From assembly GCF_004126535.1 (NCBI RefSeq), contig NZ_PPCV01000004.1, positions 1 to 64,000 of the forward strand: DNA of 64,000 nucleotides, given 5' to 3'. The position numbers and the translations under genes were made by a program. Origin of the DNA: Propioniciclava flava. Lineage in GTDB: Bacteria > Actinomycetota > Actinomycetes > Propionibacteriales > Propionibacteriaceae. Positions 8,002 to 16,341 of this stretch are shown one piece after another (position 1 is the first letter of the stretch; each line of letters begins with the position of its first letter). A model generated the notes under the pieces. The model was not told where the DNA came from, searched no databases, and was given only the letters and a program-made list of their open reading frames with translations.

Positions 8002-9022
8002 CCGCGTTCCCGGACGGCTTCCTCGTCGGTGCGGCCACCGCCGCGCATCAGATCGAGGGCAACAACGTCGCCAGCGACATGTGGCGTTTGGAGACTCAAC
8101 CGGACTCCCCGATGCCTGAGCCGTCGGGGGACGCCTGCGACTCCTACCACCGGTGGCGCGAGGACATCGACCTGGCCGCACAGGCGGGGTTGCGCGCCTA
8201 CCGCAGGACGCGACCGCGCGCTTCCTGGCCTACGTTGAGGCGATCGAGCCCGTGTTGGCCGAGGCCGGACGCTACGTCGTCACGTTCAACGAGCCCAACA
8301 TGGTCGGTGTCATGGCGGCCGTTCGTGCTGGTCAGGGGAGCTTGACGACGGGGCTGGGTGGCGGCTTGCCCACCCCCCATGACCCGACGGTGCAGGCGCT
8401 GATCGCGGCGCACCGTGCGACCCGCGACTACCTGCACGCGCGGCATCCTCACCTGCTGGTGGGCTGGACGATCGCCAACCAGGTGGTCCAGGCGCTACCG
8501 GGCGGCGAAGCGGGGGCGCAGACCTACCGCGAGGCGATCGAGGATCAGTTCCTGCGCGTGTCGTGCGAGGACGACTTCGTCGGCGTGCAGTCCTATACGC
8601 GCAACCGGGTGGGGCCAGAAGGCGTCCTGCCCCCACCGGAGGACGCCCCGCGAACCTTGACCGGGTGGGAGTACTACCCGCCTGCTTTGGGTGAGGCGGT
8701 GCGCCACACGGCTGAGGTGGTCGGGCCTGCGGTGCCCATCCTGGTGACGGAGAACGGGATTGCCACTGCCGATGATGCGCAGCGGATTGCCTATACCCAG
8801 GCAGCGCTGGTGGGGCTGGCGGCGGCCATGGCCGACGGGATCGATGTGCGGGGGTACCTGCACTGGTCGTTGCTGGATAACTACGAGTGGGGTCACTACG
8901 GGCCCACGTTCGGCCTGATCGCTGTGGACCGCGCGACGTTCATTCGGACCCCGAAGCCGTCGCTGAGCTGGCTGGGGGAGTGGGCCAAGCGAGGCGAACT
9001 CGAGCCACCTGCCGAGTCCTAG
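7998..9022 (+). pseudogene. GH1 beta-glucosidase, disrupted by internal deletion and frameshift
   Basis: The ATG at 7998 opens a normal GH1 N-terminus (FPDGFLVGAATAAHQIEG, then DSYHRWREDIDLAAQAGLRA). At about 8204-8207 the sequence jumps, in a different frame, to DATARFLAYVEAIEPVL. Roughly 55-65 residues normally lying between these points are missing, including the FSIEWARIEP segment. The first frame runs into a stop at 8343-8345. The second frame, open to 9022, still holds the acid/base motif TFNEP and the nucleophile motif VTENG. The barrel cannot fold normally, so I call it inactive. Alternatively the junction could be an assembly error. Confidence 0.8.
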
Positions 9023-9063
9023 CGTTTCCCCTCGAGAGGGAAGATAGTGGGTAGCCTGGCTAG

Positions 9064-9073
9064 TAGCTAGCTA
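9064..9073. promoter_or_regulatory. Palindrome upstream of marR gene, candidate operator
   Basis: TAGCTAGCTA is a perfect 10-bp palindrome about 20 bases before the MarR GTG start, within a CTAG-rich stretch. A TAGTAA box at 9078-9083 could be a -10 element placing transcription close to the GTG. MarR proteins often repress their own operon through palindromes here. Binding is inferred. Confidence 0.35.
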
Positions 9074-9092
9074 GGTGTAGTAAGTTCCGGCT

Positions 9093-9662
9093 GTGGACCA
9101 GAACCTCGGCGTGACCTCAGGCGGCATCCGTCCCTACGGCGTCATGGCCAGCGCCCCTCACGGACACCTGCGTGAGGGGCGCGACCTCGATGACGGTGAT
9201 GTCGCGCAGATTGCCGAACTCGTGCAGGCGATGGCTGATCTGCGCGAGGCCGAGCGGCGCGCCAGCCAAGCGTCCGCCCGCTATATGGACCTCAACGAGA
9301 CTGACATGCGGGCCATCCGTTTCGTGATGTTCAACGAAAATCGGGGCGTCAGTGTCACGGCGGGGGATCTCTCTGCGCACCTGGGCATCTCCACGGCGTC
9401 CACGACCAAGCTGCTCGACCGGCTCCAGGCCCGGGGGCATATCGTCCGCAATCCGCATCCCACGGATCGTCGGTCGCTGCAGATCTCCGTCACTCCCGAG
9501 ACTCGACGCGTGGCCCGCGACACGGTCGGACGCCACCACGCTCGGCGCTACGAGGCGGCCGCGCGGCTGACCCCCTCCGAGCGCGAGGTCGTCATCCGGT
9601 TTCTGCGGGAGACCACCGAGGCGATCGACCTGAAGAACGCCGACTGGATGCCCCATGAGTGA
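9093..9662 (+). CDS. MarR-family transcriptional regulator
   Basis: This 189-residue protein has a MarR winged helix around residues 65-135: the helix TAGDLSAHLGISTASTTKLL, then the wing with NPHPTDRRSLQISVTPE. The DRR wing motif is diagnostic. The N-terminal 45 residues are unusual and poorly conserved in appearance; an internal ATG at 9144 is an alternative start. The stop overlaps the ATG of an acyl-CoA ligase gene, so it probably autoregulates a three-gene lipid-related operon. The ligand is unknown. Confidence 0.85.
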   Translation: MDQNLGVTSGGIRPYGVMASAPHGHLREGRDLDDGDVAQIAELVQAMADLREAERRASQASARYMDLNETDMRAIRFVMFNENRGVSVTAGDLSAHLGISTASTTKLLDRLQARGHIVRNPHPTDRRSLQISVTPETRRVARDTVGRHHARRYEAAARLTPSEREVVIRFLRETTEAIDLKNADWMPHE

Positions 9663-11535
9663 GCGCCTTGTCGAGGTCTCCACGCCCGCGCGCATCGTCG
9701 ATGATCCCCGCCGTATCGTCTCGGACCTCCTGATCGCTCGTGTCGAGCAGGCTCCCCGTCATCCAGCCTTCCGGGTTCGGGTCGATCCCCAACTCAGTGA
9801 GGATCCCGACCGTGACGTGAGCACCGAGGAGTTTCACGCGCTGGTCGTTGCCGTGGCCAAGGGCCTGGTCGCGATGGGCGTGCGGCGCGGTGACACGGTG
9901 GGGATCCAGGGCCCGACCGGCTACCCCTGGGCCGTGGCCGACATGGCATGCCTGTGGGTCGGTGCCGTGGTGGTCCCCCTCTTCGATAGCGCGGCTGCTG
10001 ACCAGGTCGGCTACGCCGTGACCAACGCGCGCATGGCCTGGGCCTTCGCCAGCACCCCGGCCCAGAGGGCAGTGCGGCGTGGGCATCGTCCGCCGGGTGG
10101 TGACCCGCTCACGGTGTGGTCGCTGGGCTTCGGCCCCGACGGCATGGGGCTCCTGATCGACGCCGGACGTGCGGTAGAAGACGCCGAACTCGAGCAGCGA
10201 CGTACCACGAACACGGCGCAGGACGACGCCACCCTCGTCTACACCTCCGGGACCGAGGGCCATCCCAAGGGTGTGCGCATCACGCACGCCAATCTGGTGG
10301 GTCAGGTGCTCAACATCGGCGCCGAGTACGCCGATGTCGTCCGGGAGGATGGGCGCACGGTCATCTTCTTGCCGCTCGCGCACGTGCTGGCTCGCGGCCT
10401 GCAACTCATCTGCCTGGCTGGGGGCATGACGATCAGCTATGAGGCCGACCCGGGGCGGGCCGTCGCCGCGCTCGCGAAGGTCCACCCCACGTTCCTGGTG
10501 GTGGTGCCGCGTGTCCTGCAGAAGATCGCGGAGCGAATCGCGGCGACGGCCCAGGCCAAACACCTGGGGTGGCTATGGCGCCGCGCCGAGCGCACGGCGA
10601 TCGCCTACGGCAGGCACGTCCAGAGTGCGCCGACGGCACGCCCGCCGGTGGGGCTTCGGCTGCGGTGGCGGCTGTACGACCGACTGTTCTACGCACGAGT
10701 GCGTGAGCTCATGGGCGGCAGCCTGGACTACGTGTTGTGCGGTGCGGCGCCGCTGGGTGCGGAGTTGGGGCTGTTGTTTGCGGGCATGGGCGTGGAGGTC
10801 ATCGAGGGGTATGGGCTCACGGAGACCACCGCACCGCTGACCGGGAACCGGCCTGGTGACCACCGGGCAGGGACGGTGGGGCGTCCCGAACCCGGTCACA
10901 CCGTGCGCATCTCCGCCGAGGGAGAGATCCTGGCTCGGGGTGTGGGTGTCTCCCCGGGGTACTGGGATCCGCGCGATGACCAGGACGCCTACGTCGACGG
11001 GTTCCTTCGTACCGGCGATCTGGGCTCGTTCGATGCGGATGGTCGACTCGTCATCACCGGACGCCTCAAAGACGTCATCGTGACGGCCGGGGGCAAGACG
11101 ATCTCCCCGCAGGGGTGGCAAAGCGATGCCGAAGCGGAGGCCCTGATCGCTCACGCCGTTGTCGTGGGGGACTCACGCCCTTACCCGGCCGCGCTGATCT
11201 TTCTCGATCAGGACGAACTGGACCGGCAAGGCCTCGGTGCGCACGCGGTTCCTGGGCTGCTGTGGCCGGTGAGCGAGCCACGCGTCCTCGCACGCATCGA
11301 CGCGGCTGTGGAGCGTGCCAATGCGCGCGTGTCGGGGCCCGAACGGGTCAAGCGTTACGCCGCCTACTCCGTCGATCTGGTCCCCGGTGGCGCCTGGGTG
11401 ACGCCCACGATGAAGCTGCGTCGCGCTCATCTGCTTGCCGCGATGGCGTCGCAGGTCGACGCGCTCTATGCCCAAGGGCGCGAACTGCCCGGTGCGGGCC
11501 CCCTCCACGACCGAAATCGAAAGGAGCCGTCATGA
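9655..11535 (+). CDS. AMP-dependent long-chain fatty acid-CoA ligase (FadD15-like)
   Basis: This 626-residue adenylate-forming enzyme should activate a fatty acid with ATP and load it onto CoA. The AMP-binding P-loop YTSGTEGHPKG is at residues 196-206. The adenine motif VIEGYGLTETTA and the hinge TGDLGSFDADGRLVITGRLKD follow, and the catalytic lysine region is recognisable near the C-terminus (TPTMKLRR). Length and order match FadD15/AMP-binding proteins of actinobacteria. It overlaps the MarR gene upstream (ATGAGTGA) and the DUF1295 gene downstream (ATGA). The substrate chain length cannot be read from sequence. Confidence 0.9.
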   Translation: MSERLVEVSTPARIVDDPRRIVSDLLIARVEQAPRHPAFRVRVDPQLSEDPDRDVSTEEFHALVVAVAKGLVAMGVRRGDTVGIQGPTGYPWAVADMACLWVGAVVVPLFDSAAADQVGYAVTNARMAWAFASTPAQRAVRRGHRPPGGDPLTVWSLGFGPDGMGLLIDAGRAVEDAELEQRRTTNTAQDDATLVYTSGTEGHPKGVRITHANLVGQVLNIGAEYADVVREDGRTVIFLPLAHVLARGLQLICLAGGMTISYEADPGRAVAALAKVHPTFLVVVPRVLQKIAERIAATAQAKHLGWLWRRAERTAIAYGRHVQSAPTARPPVGLRLRWRLYDRLFYARVRELMGGSLDYVLCGAAPLGAELGLLFAGMGVEVIEGYGLTETTAPLTGNRPGDHRAGTVGRPEPGHTVRISAEGEILARGVGVSPGYWDPRDDQDAYVDGFLRTGDLGSFDADGRLVITGRLKDVIVTAGGKTISPQGWQSDAEAEALIAHAVVVGDSRPYPAALIFLDQDELDRQGLGAHAVPGLLWPVSEPRVLARIDAAVERANARVSGPERVKRYAAYSVDLVPGGAWVTPTMKLRRAHLLAAMASQVDALYAQGRELPGAGPLHDRNRKEPS

Positions 11536-12410
11536 CCCTCGCGTCGCAAGCCTCGAAGGTGGCCGTCCTGGCCGCAGTGGTCTGTCTCGCCGCCGGTGTC
11601 GCCTGGGCCGGCGGGCACAGCGGCATCCTGGCTGCGGGGGTCCCGCTTTTCGCGTGGGCTGTCGCCGCGGCGTTCCTTGTGCAGTGGATCGCCTACGTTC
11701 CGGCACAGATCCTGCGCACCGAGCGATTCTTCGATGCGGTCGGCAGCGCCACGTACATCCTGATCACCGTGGCCCTGTTCGTGGCGCTGGGGGAGCCAGG
11801 GCCCCGGGCTCTCATGCTGGGCATCGCCGTGATCGTGTGGGCGGCGCGCCTGGGGGCGTTCTTGTTCCTCCGGATTCGGGCGAGCGGCTCCGACAGCCGG
11901 TTCGATGAGATCAAGGGTTCTCCCCTGCGGTTCTTCACGGTCTGGACGATGCAAGGCTTGTGGGTTTCCCTCACGGCGTCCGCCGCGTGGATCGCCATGA
12001 CGTCCACCACGCAAGCGCCCCTGTCGGTCTCGTTCTTCGTCGGGGCCGCGTTGTGGGCGGGCGGACTAGCCCTTGAGGTTGTCGCCGACGCGCAGAAGTC
12101 GCGGTTCCGCGCCGATCCGGCTAATCGTGGTGCGTTCATCTCCACCGGGTTGTGGTCGTGGTCGCAGCACCCCAACTACTTCGGGGAGATCGTGGTGTGG
12201 GTGGGGATCGCGGTGATGGCGCTGCCCAATCTGGCCGGGTGGCAGGTGGTGGGGCTGGTGTCTCCGGTCTTCGTCGTCCTCCTCCTGACCCGGGTCAGCG
12301 GAATTCCGTTGCTCAGGCAGAAGGCCGAGCAGCGGTGGGGCGGAGACGCACGCTACCGCGAGTATCGTCGTCGCACCTCAATCCTCGTGCCTTTGCCTCC
12401 GCCGTCCTAG
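11532..12410 (+). CDS. DUF1295 membrane protein, steroid 5-alpha-reductase-like fold
   Basis: This 292-residue integral membrane protein has about seven hydrophobic helices. The DUF1295 signatures are present: SRFDEIKGSPLRFFTVWTMQ and the C-terminal GLWSWSQHPNYFGEIVVW, the SHPNYFGE-like motif shared with isoprenylcysteine methyltransferases and steroid reductases. The family is largely uncharacterised, with oxidoreductase or lipid-modifying roles proposed. The ATG at 11532 overlaps the ligase stop and gives the natural N-terminus. Co-transcription with an acyl-CoA ligase suggests a lipid substrate, which is inference. Confidence 0.85.
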   Translation: MTLASQASKVAVLAAVVCLAAGVAWAGGHSGILAAGVPLFAWAVAAAFLVQWIAYVPAQILRTERFFDAVGSATYILITVALFVALGEPGPRALMLGIAVIVWAARLGAFLFLRIRASGSDSRFDEIKGSPLRFFTVWTMQGLWVSLTASAAWIAMTSTTQAPLSVSFFVGAALWAGGLALEVVADAQKSRFRADPANRGAFISTGLWSWSQHPNYFGEIVVWVGIAVMALPNLAGWQVVGLVSPVFVVLLLTRVSGIPLLRQKAEQRWGGDARYREYRRRTSILVPLPPPS

Positions 12411-12508
12411 GGACGGGAAATGTCTCCGGCTAGCGTTGCTGGTGGCCGCACGGAAGCATTTCTTCACTAGGTAAGGGCGATCCTCGCACGAGTCATCCCG
12501 CAGTGAAG

Positions 12509-12544
12509 GAGCGAGCCTGGGCCGAGTGTGGCCCGGGCTCGCTC
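12509..12544 (+). terminator. Probable terminator of the marR-ligase-DUF1295 operon
   Basis: GAGCGAGCCTGGGCC pairs with GGCCCGGGCTCGCTC in a 15-bp stem (one G-T pair) with a 6-base loop. It lies about 100 bases past the DUF1295 stop and before the ArsR promoter. No T-run follows, as is common in high-GC actinobacteria. Confidence 0.6.
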
Positions 12545-12575
12545 GCGTTCTGAACGGCAGCCACCCTGCAAGTGT

Positions 12576-12601
12576 TACTATCCGCGTATGTACGCAGATA
12601 G
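12576..12601 (+). promoter_or_regulatory. Leaderless arsR promoter with overlapping palindromic operator
   Basis: A -10 element TACTAT (12576-12581) ends six bases before the ATG at 12588, so the transcript should start at the start codon. A 24-bp imperfect palindrome (12578-12601; arms CTATCcGCGTA and TACGCaGATAG) overlaps both the -10 and the first codons. This fits the operator of an autoregulating ArsR/SmtB metal sensor. Binding has not been tested. Confidence 0.65.
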
Positions 12602-12941
12602 CAGTGTTTCGGTGTCACGAGAATGCGTTGACCTCGCCGTCGAGGTGCTCCGCATCCTCGCTGACGTGACCCGGGTCCGCCTGGTGCTGGCCCTCCACGA
12701 GGCATCCGAACTGTCGGTCAGTGCGCTGGCGGAAGCGGTGGAGAAGAAACCATCGGCGGTATCGCAGCACCTGGCGCGCATGCGGATGGCGCGCATCGTG
12801 TCCACGCGGCAGCAAGGCACCAGCGTCTTGTACCGCCTCACCGACGAGCACGCCCTCGCCGTGGTGCTGGAGGCCATCAAGCAGGCCGAGCATGCCGTAT
12901 CCCAGGGGCAGATTCCGCCCCACCATCACGGGGCGGACTGA
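12588..12941 (+). CDS. ArsR/SmtB-family metal-responsive repressor
   Basis: This 117-residue winged-helix repressor has ADVTRVRLVLALHEASELSV and the recognition helix KKPSAVSQHLARMR, followed by the wing RQQGTSVLYRL. The last helix carries DEHALAVVLEAIKQAEHAV, whose Asp/His positions resemble the alpha-5 metal site of NmtR/SmtB-type sensors, and the C-terminus is His-rich (PPHHHGAD). Metal release of DNA would induce the adjacent MFS carrier, whose ATG is six bases past this stop. An upstream in-frame ATG at 12528 exists, but the ATG at 12588 has the promoter directly before it. The metal, possibly nickel, cobalt or zinc, is a guess. Confidence 0.9.
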   Translation: MYADSSVSVSRECVDLAVEVLRILADVTRVRLVLALHEASELSVSALAEAVEKKPSAVSQHLARMRMARIVSTRQQGTSVLYRLTDEHALAVVLEAIKQAEHAVSQGQIPPHHHGAD

Positions 12942-12947
12942 CACGCC

Positions 12948-14192
12948 ATGCTGAGCGTGCTCCGCAACCGCGCCTACGCGTTGCTCTTCAGCGCGCAAGT
13001 CATCGCCCTGGTAGGAACAGGCCTGCTCACCATCGCCTTGGGGTTGCTGTCCTTCGACATCGCCGGGGGAGACGCGGGCGTCATCCTGGGCGTAGCCATG
13101 ACCGTGAAGATGATCGCCTACGTGACCGTCGGGCCCCTCATCGCGGCGCTGACGGCGCGGCTGCCGCGCAAGCCGCTGCTGATCACCGCTGATCTCCTTC
13201 GGGCCAGCGTCGCCATGTCGCTCCCGTTCGTCACGCAAGCGTGGCAGATCTACGTGTTGATCTTCATTCTGCAATCAGCATCGGCGACCTTCACCCCCGC
13301 CTTCCAGGCGGTCATCCCGTCGATCCTGCCGAAGGAGGGGCAGTACACCCGCGCGCTGTCCTTGTCCCGGCTCGCTTACGACCTGGAATCGCTGGTCAGC
13401 CCCGCGCTGGCCGCCCTCCTCCTCACCCTGGTCAGCTATCACCAGCTCTTCGTCGGGACGGTCATCGGCTTCCTCGGGTCGGCGTCCCTGGTGCTGGCCG
13501 TGCGGTTCCCGCGGATCGAGGCGCCTCCGGCTGCCCCCTTCCTGGCTCGTCTCACCGAAGGCGTGCGGGTGTTCGGCTCCCGCCCCGAACTGCGTGCCCT
13601 GATGGGGCTCAACCTCGTGGTGGCTGCTCCGACCGCCATGGTCATCGTGAACACGGTCGTCCTCGCGCAGGGGCATCTGGGGCGACCCCCGTCCGACACG
13701 GCCGTCCTCCTGGGGGCGTACGGCTGCGGGTCCATGCTCGTCGCGTTGGGCATGCCGAAGCTCTTGGACGCGCGACCCGATCGTGGAGTCATGATGATGG
13801 GGGCCCTTGCGGCGCCCGCTCTCCTCGTGGCGAGTGCCGCGCTCATCGCCTGGGGGAGCGGGAGCCTGGCCTGGCCTGCCCTACTGGTCGTGTGGTTCCT
13901 GACAGGGGCCGCCACCTCGACCGTGGCAACACCCTCGTCGCGGATTCTGCGGCGCAACAGCACCGAACAGAATCGGCCCGCCGTGTTCGCCGCGCAGTTT
14001 TCGCTCTCCCACGCCTGCTATCTGGTCGCCTATCCGCTCGCGGGTGCGCTCGGCGCGACCGTAGGACTCCCGGTGATCGCCCTCGTCTTGGCGGCGCTGG
14101 CGGTGGTGGGCGCGACGGCAGCGGCCCGTGCCTGGCGTCCTGATGGCCGGGTGTGCCGCCTCGACCAGACGGCACAGGCCACCCGGCATTAA
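12948..14192 (+). CDS. MFS transporter, NreB-like metal-resistance type
   Basis: This 414-residue, 12-helix major facilitator lacks a long signal region. The N-terminus VLRNRAYALLFSAQVIALVG and the stretch FTPAFQAVIPSILPKEGQYT followed by ALSLSRLAYDLESL are typical of the NreB/CnrT-like branch found beside ArsR-type repressors. It would export a toxic divalent metal, or possibly an organic compound, using the proton gradient. The gene is in an operon with the ArsR sensor six bases upstream. The C-terminal tail is short and basic, without the His-rich end seen in classical NreB, so the substrate is uncertain. Confidence 0.82.
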   Translation: MLSVLRNRAYALLFSAQVIALVGTGLLTIALGLLSFDIAGGDAGVILGVAMTVKMIAYVTVGPLIAALTARLPRKPLLITADLLRASVAMSLPFVTQAWQIYVLIFILQSASATFTPAFQAVIPSILPKEGQYTRALSLSRLAYDLESLVSPALAALLLTLVSYHQLFVGTVIGFLGSASLVLAVRFPRIEAPPAAPFLARLTEGVRVFGSRPELRALMGLNLVVAAPTAMVIVNTVVLAQGHLGRPPSDTAVLLGAYGCGSMLVALGMPKLLDARPDRGVMMMGALAAPALLVASAALIAWGSGSLAWPALLVVWFLTGAATSTVATPSSRILRRNSTEQNRPAVFAAQFSLSHACYLVAYPLAGALGATVGLPVIALVLAALAVVGATAAARAWRPDGRVCRLDQTAQATRH

Positions 14193-14215
14193 CGTTCAGG
14201 AGACCTGGACGCGCT

Positions 14216-16123
14216 TCATTCCGTCACCGTCTCCGGGGTGGCCTCGTCCTCGACAAACTCCTCCTCCGTCTCGGGCTCGGGGGTGTCGACCCGTGCGCCG
14301 ACCCCCTCGCCGGGGGGCGTTTCCGAGATGGCCAAGACGAAGTCGTCGCCATGCTGCCGGACGCCCTCGACGACCGCTGTGTTGATCGCCTCGACGGCGT
14401 AGCGTCGCCGCACGATCATGGGATCGGTGTTGAGATCGCGCACCAGGGCCACGGCAATGCCGATCATGACGATCATGAACGGCAAGCCCGCGATGATGGT
14501 GATCGCCTGAAGACCGTTGAGCGCATCCGCCCCGCCCGCGACCAACATGATGGCTGCAGCGGCGCCGGTTGCCACCCCCCAGAACACCACGACCGGACGC
14601 CGGGGCTCCATCGTGCCGTTCTCGCTCAACGTGCCCATGACGACCGAGGCGGCGTCCGCGCCAGAGACGAAGAAGATCGCCACCAGCACCATCACCAAGA
14701 CGGAGGTGATCGTCGGCCAGGGCATCGTGTCGAGCAGGGCGAACAGCGTGCCTTCGGAGGAGCCGACAGCGCTGAGTTGCGCGCCGGCCTGCTCGGCGTT
14801 GATGGCGGCTCCGCCGAAGATGGCGAACCAGATCAGGCTGACGAGGCTGGGCAGCAGCAGGACGCCGGTCACGAACTGGCGGATCGTGCGGCCCTTGGAG
14901 ATGCGGGCAATGAACATGCCGACGAACGGCGTCCAGCTCACCCACCACGCCCAATAGAAGATCGTCCAGCTAGCCAGCCAAGCGTTGGCGTCGGGGCCCG
15001 CGGCGCCGGTGCGCGCCGACATCTCCATGATGGTCTGCAGGTAGGTGCCCAGGGTGGTCGGCAGCAGGTTCAAGATGAAGACCGTCGGGCCGACGACGAA
15101 CACGAAAGCCGCCAAGACAACGGCGAGCACCATGTTGATGTTGGAAAGATACTGAATGCCGCGTCCCACCCCGGATACCGCCGACAAGACGAAGCAAATC
15201 GTCAAGGCGGTGATGAGCAGGACCAAGAAGGTGTTGCCGACGTCCCCGATCCAGCCGACGATCTGGGCGCCGTGCGCGATCTGCAGTGCGCCAAGACCGA
15301 GCGAGGTCGCCGAGCCGAAGAGCGTGGCGAAGATCGCGAACATGTCGATGATCTTGCCGCCGGGGCCATAGGCCTGCCGTTTGCCCAGGAGCGGTTCGAA
15401 GGCGGCGCTGATCGTCAGGGGGCGTCCCTTGCGGAACACGCTGTAGGCAATTGCGACGCCGACCACGGCGTAGATGGCCCAGGGATGCAGCCCCCAGTGG
15501 AAGAAGGTCGTCGCCATGGCTGTCCGGACGGCGTTCTCGTTCCCGGGAGCGCCGGTGCCGGGCGGGGGAGTGATGAAGTGAGCCAGGGGCTCGGCGGCAC
15601 CGTAGAACATGAGGCCGATCCCCATCCCTGCGGAGAACATCATGGCGATCCAGGACACCGTGGAGAACTCGGGGCCCTCGCCGTCGCGGCCGAGGGGGAT
15701 GTTGCCGTATTTCCCTGCGGCGAGCCACAGCACGAAGAAGACGAATCCAGTCGCGGCGAGGGCGAAGAGCCAGCCAGTGTTGTCGACAACCCATTCCAGG
15801 CCGACGCTGGACGCCTGGCCCAGCGTCATCGGGGAGATGATGCCCCACGCGACGAAGGCGATCGACAGCAGGGCGGTGACGCCGAACACGACGCGGTCCA
15901 AAGAGCCGGGGCGTTCGCTACGGAGCGCCTCCGCGGGAGGTTCGAGCGCCGGATGGGCGGCGTCGAGAACTTGGCCTTGGCCGGTCATGCGCGCAACGCC
16001 TGCTCCGGCGGTGATGTTGAGCAGGCTCCTACGGCCCGGCGTGGCCTGGTGATGATTCCTTGCCGCGCGGCTGGGGAATAGCCGACGCGCACCACGCGTG
16101 CTGGGGCGCTCTTTTTTCGCCAT
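14216..16123 (-). CDS. BCCT-family betaine/choline/carnitine transporter
   Basis: This 635-residue sodium- or proton-coupled osmolyte carrier has 12 helices. The BCCT hallmark glycine stretch MFSAGMGIGLMFYGAAEP is present, and the tryptophan-rich substrate segment reads WAWWVSWTPFVGMFIARISK. The cytoplasmic N-terminal extension is long and basic and the C-terminus is acidic (PEPETEEEFVEDEATPE), a layout reminiscent of BetP, whose tails sense osmotic stress. The ATG at 16123 has an AAAGGAGA ribosome site ten bases upstream. The internal ATG at residue 46 is an alternative. The gene converges on the MFS gene with only 23 bases between stops. Confidence 0.93.
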   Translation of the reverse strand: MAKKERPSTRGARRLFPSRAARNHHQATPGRRSLLNITAGAGVARMTGQGQVLDAAHPALEPPAEALRSERPGSLDRVVFGVTALLSIAFVAWGIISPMTLGQASSVGLEWVVDNTGWLFALAATGFVFFVLWLAAGKYGNIPLGRDGEGPEFSTVSWIAMMFSAGMGIGLMFYGAAEPLAHFITPPPGTGAPGNENAVRTAMATTFFHWGLHPWAIYAVVGVAIAYSVFRKGRPLTISAAFEPLLGKRQAYGPGGKIIDMFAIFATLFGSATSLGLGALQIAHGAQIVGWIGDVGNTFLVLLITALTICFVLSAVSGVGRGIQYLSNINMVLAVVLAAFVFVVGPTVFILNLLPTTLGTYLQTIMEMSARTGAAGPDANAWLASWTIFYWAWWVSWTPFVGMFIARISKGRTIRQFVTGVLLLPSLVSLIWFAIFGGAAINAEQAGAQLSAVGSSEGTLFALLDTMPWPTITSVLVMVLVAIFFVSGADAASVVMGTLSENGTMEPRRPVVVFWGVATGAAAAIMLVAGGADALNGLQAITIIAGLPFMIVMIGIAVALVRDLNTDPMIVRRRYAVEAINTAVVEGVRQHGDDFVLAISETPPGEGVGARVDTPEPETEEEFVEDEATPETVTE

Positions 16124-16191
16124 GGAGGGGGTCTCCTTTGGTGGACAACCCTCCCCACGTTAGCGAGGTCCTAGCATCAAGTCACCTTGTA

Positions 16192-16217
16192 AACGCGAGA
16201 TTACGTTGTCTCGCGTT
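16192..16217 (-). promoter_or_regulatory. Inverted repeat upstream of BCCT transporter gene
   Basis: AACGCGAGA and TCTCGCGTT are perfect 9-bp arms separated by 8 bases, 70-95 bases before the BCCT start codon. The position suits an operator for an osmotic or choline-responsive regulator, but I do not recognise the regulator. No regulator gene lies alongside. Confidence 0.45.
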
Positions 16218-16341
16218 GTCACGGCCGGGTTCGTTTTGGGCGCGCGGGTCCGATCCGGGTCCGCTGGGAGTGGTGAAATCCAGGCCGATAGTTGTTGAAT
16301 TCTGTATGGCGCAGGTGTCCCGGAGTGCGCCGTGGTGCGCG

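Noticed and set aside
14153-16081. A 642-codon open frame on the plus strand opposite the BCCT gene
   Set aside because: It reads low-complexity Arg/Asp/Gly-rich sequence with no family likeness and is fully antisense to a clear BCCT protein; this is a common high-GC artefact.
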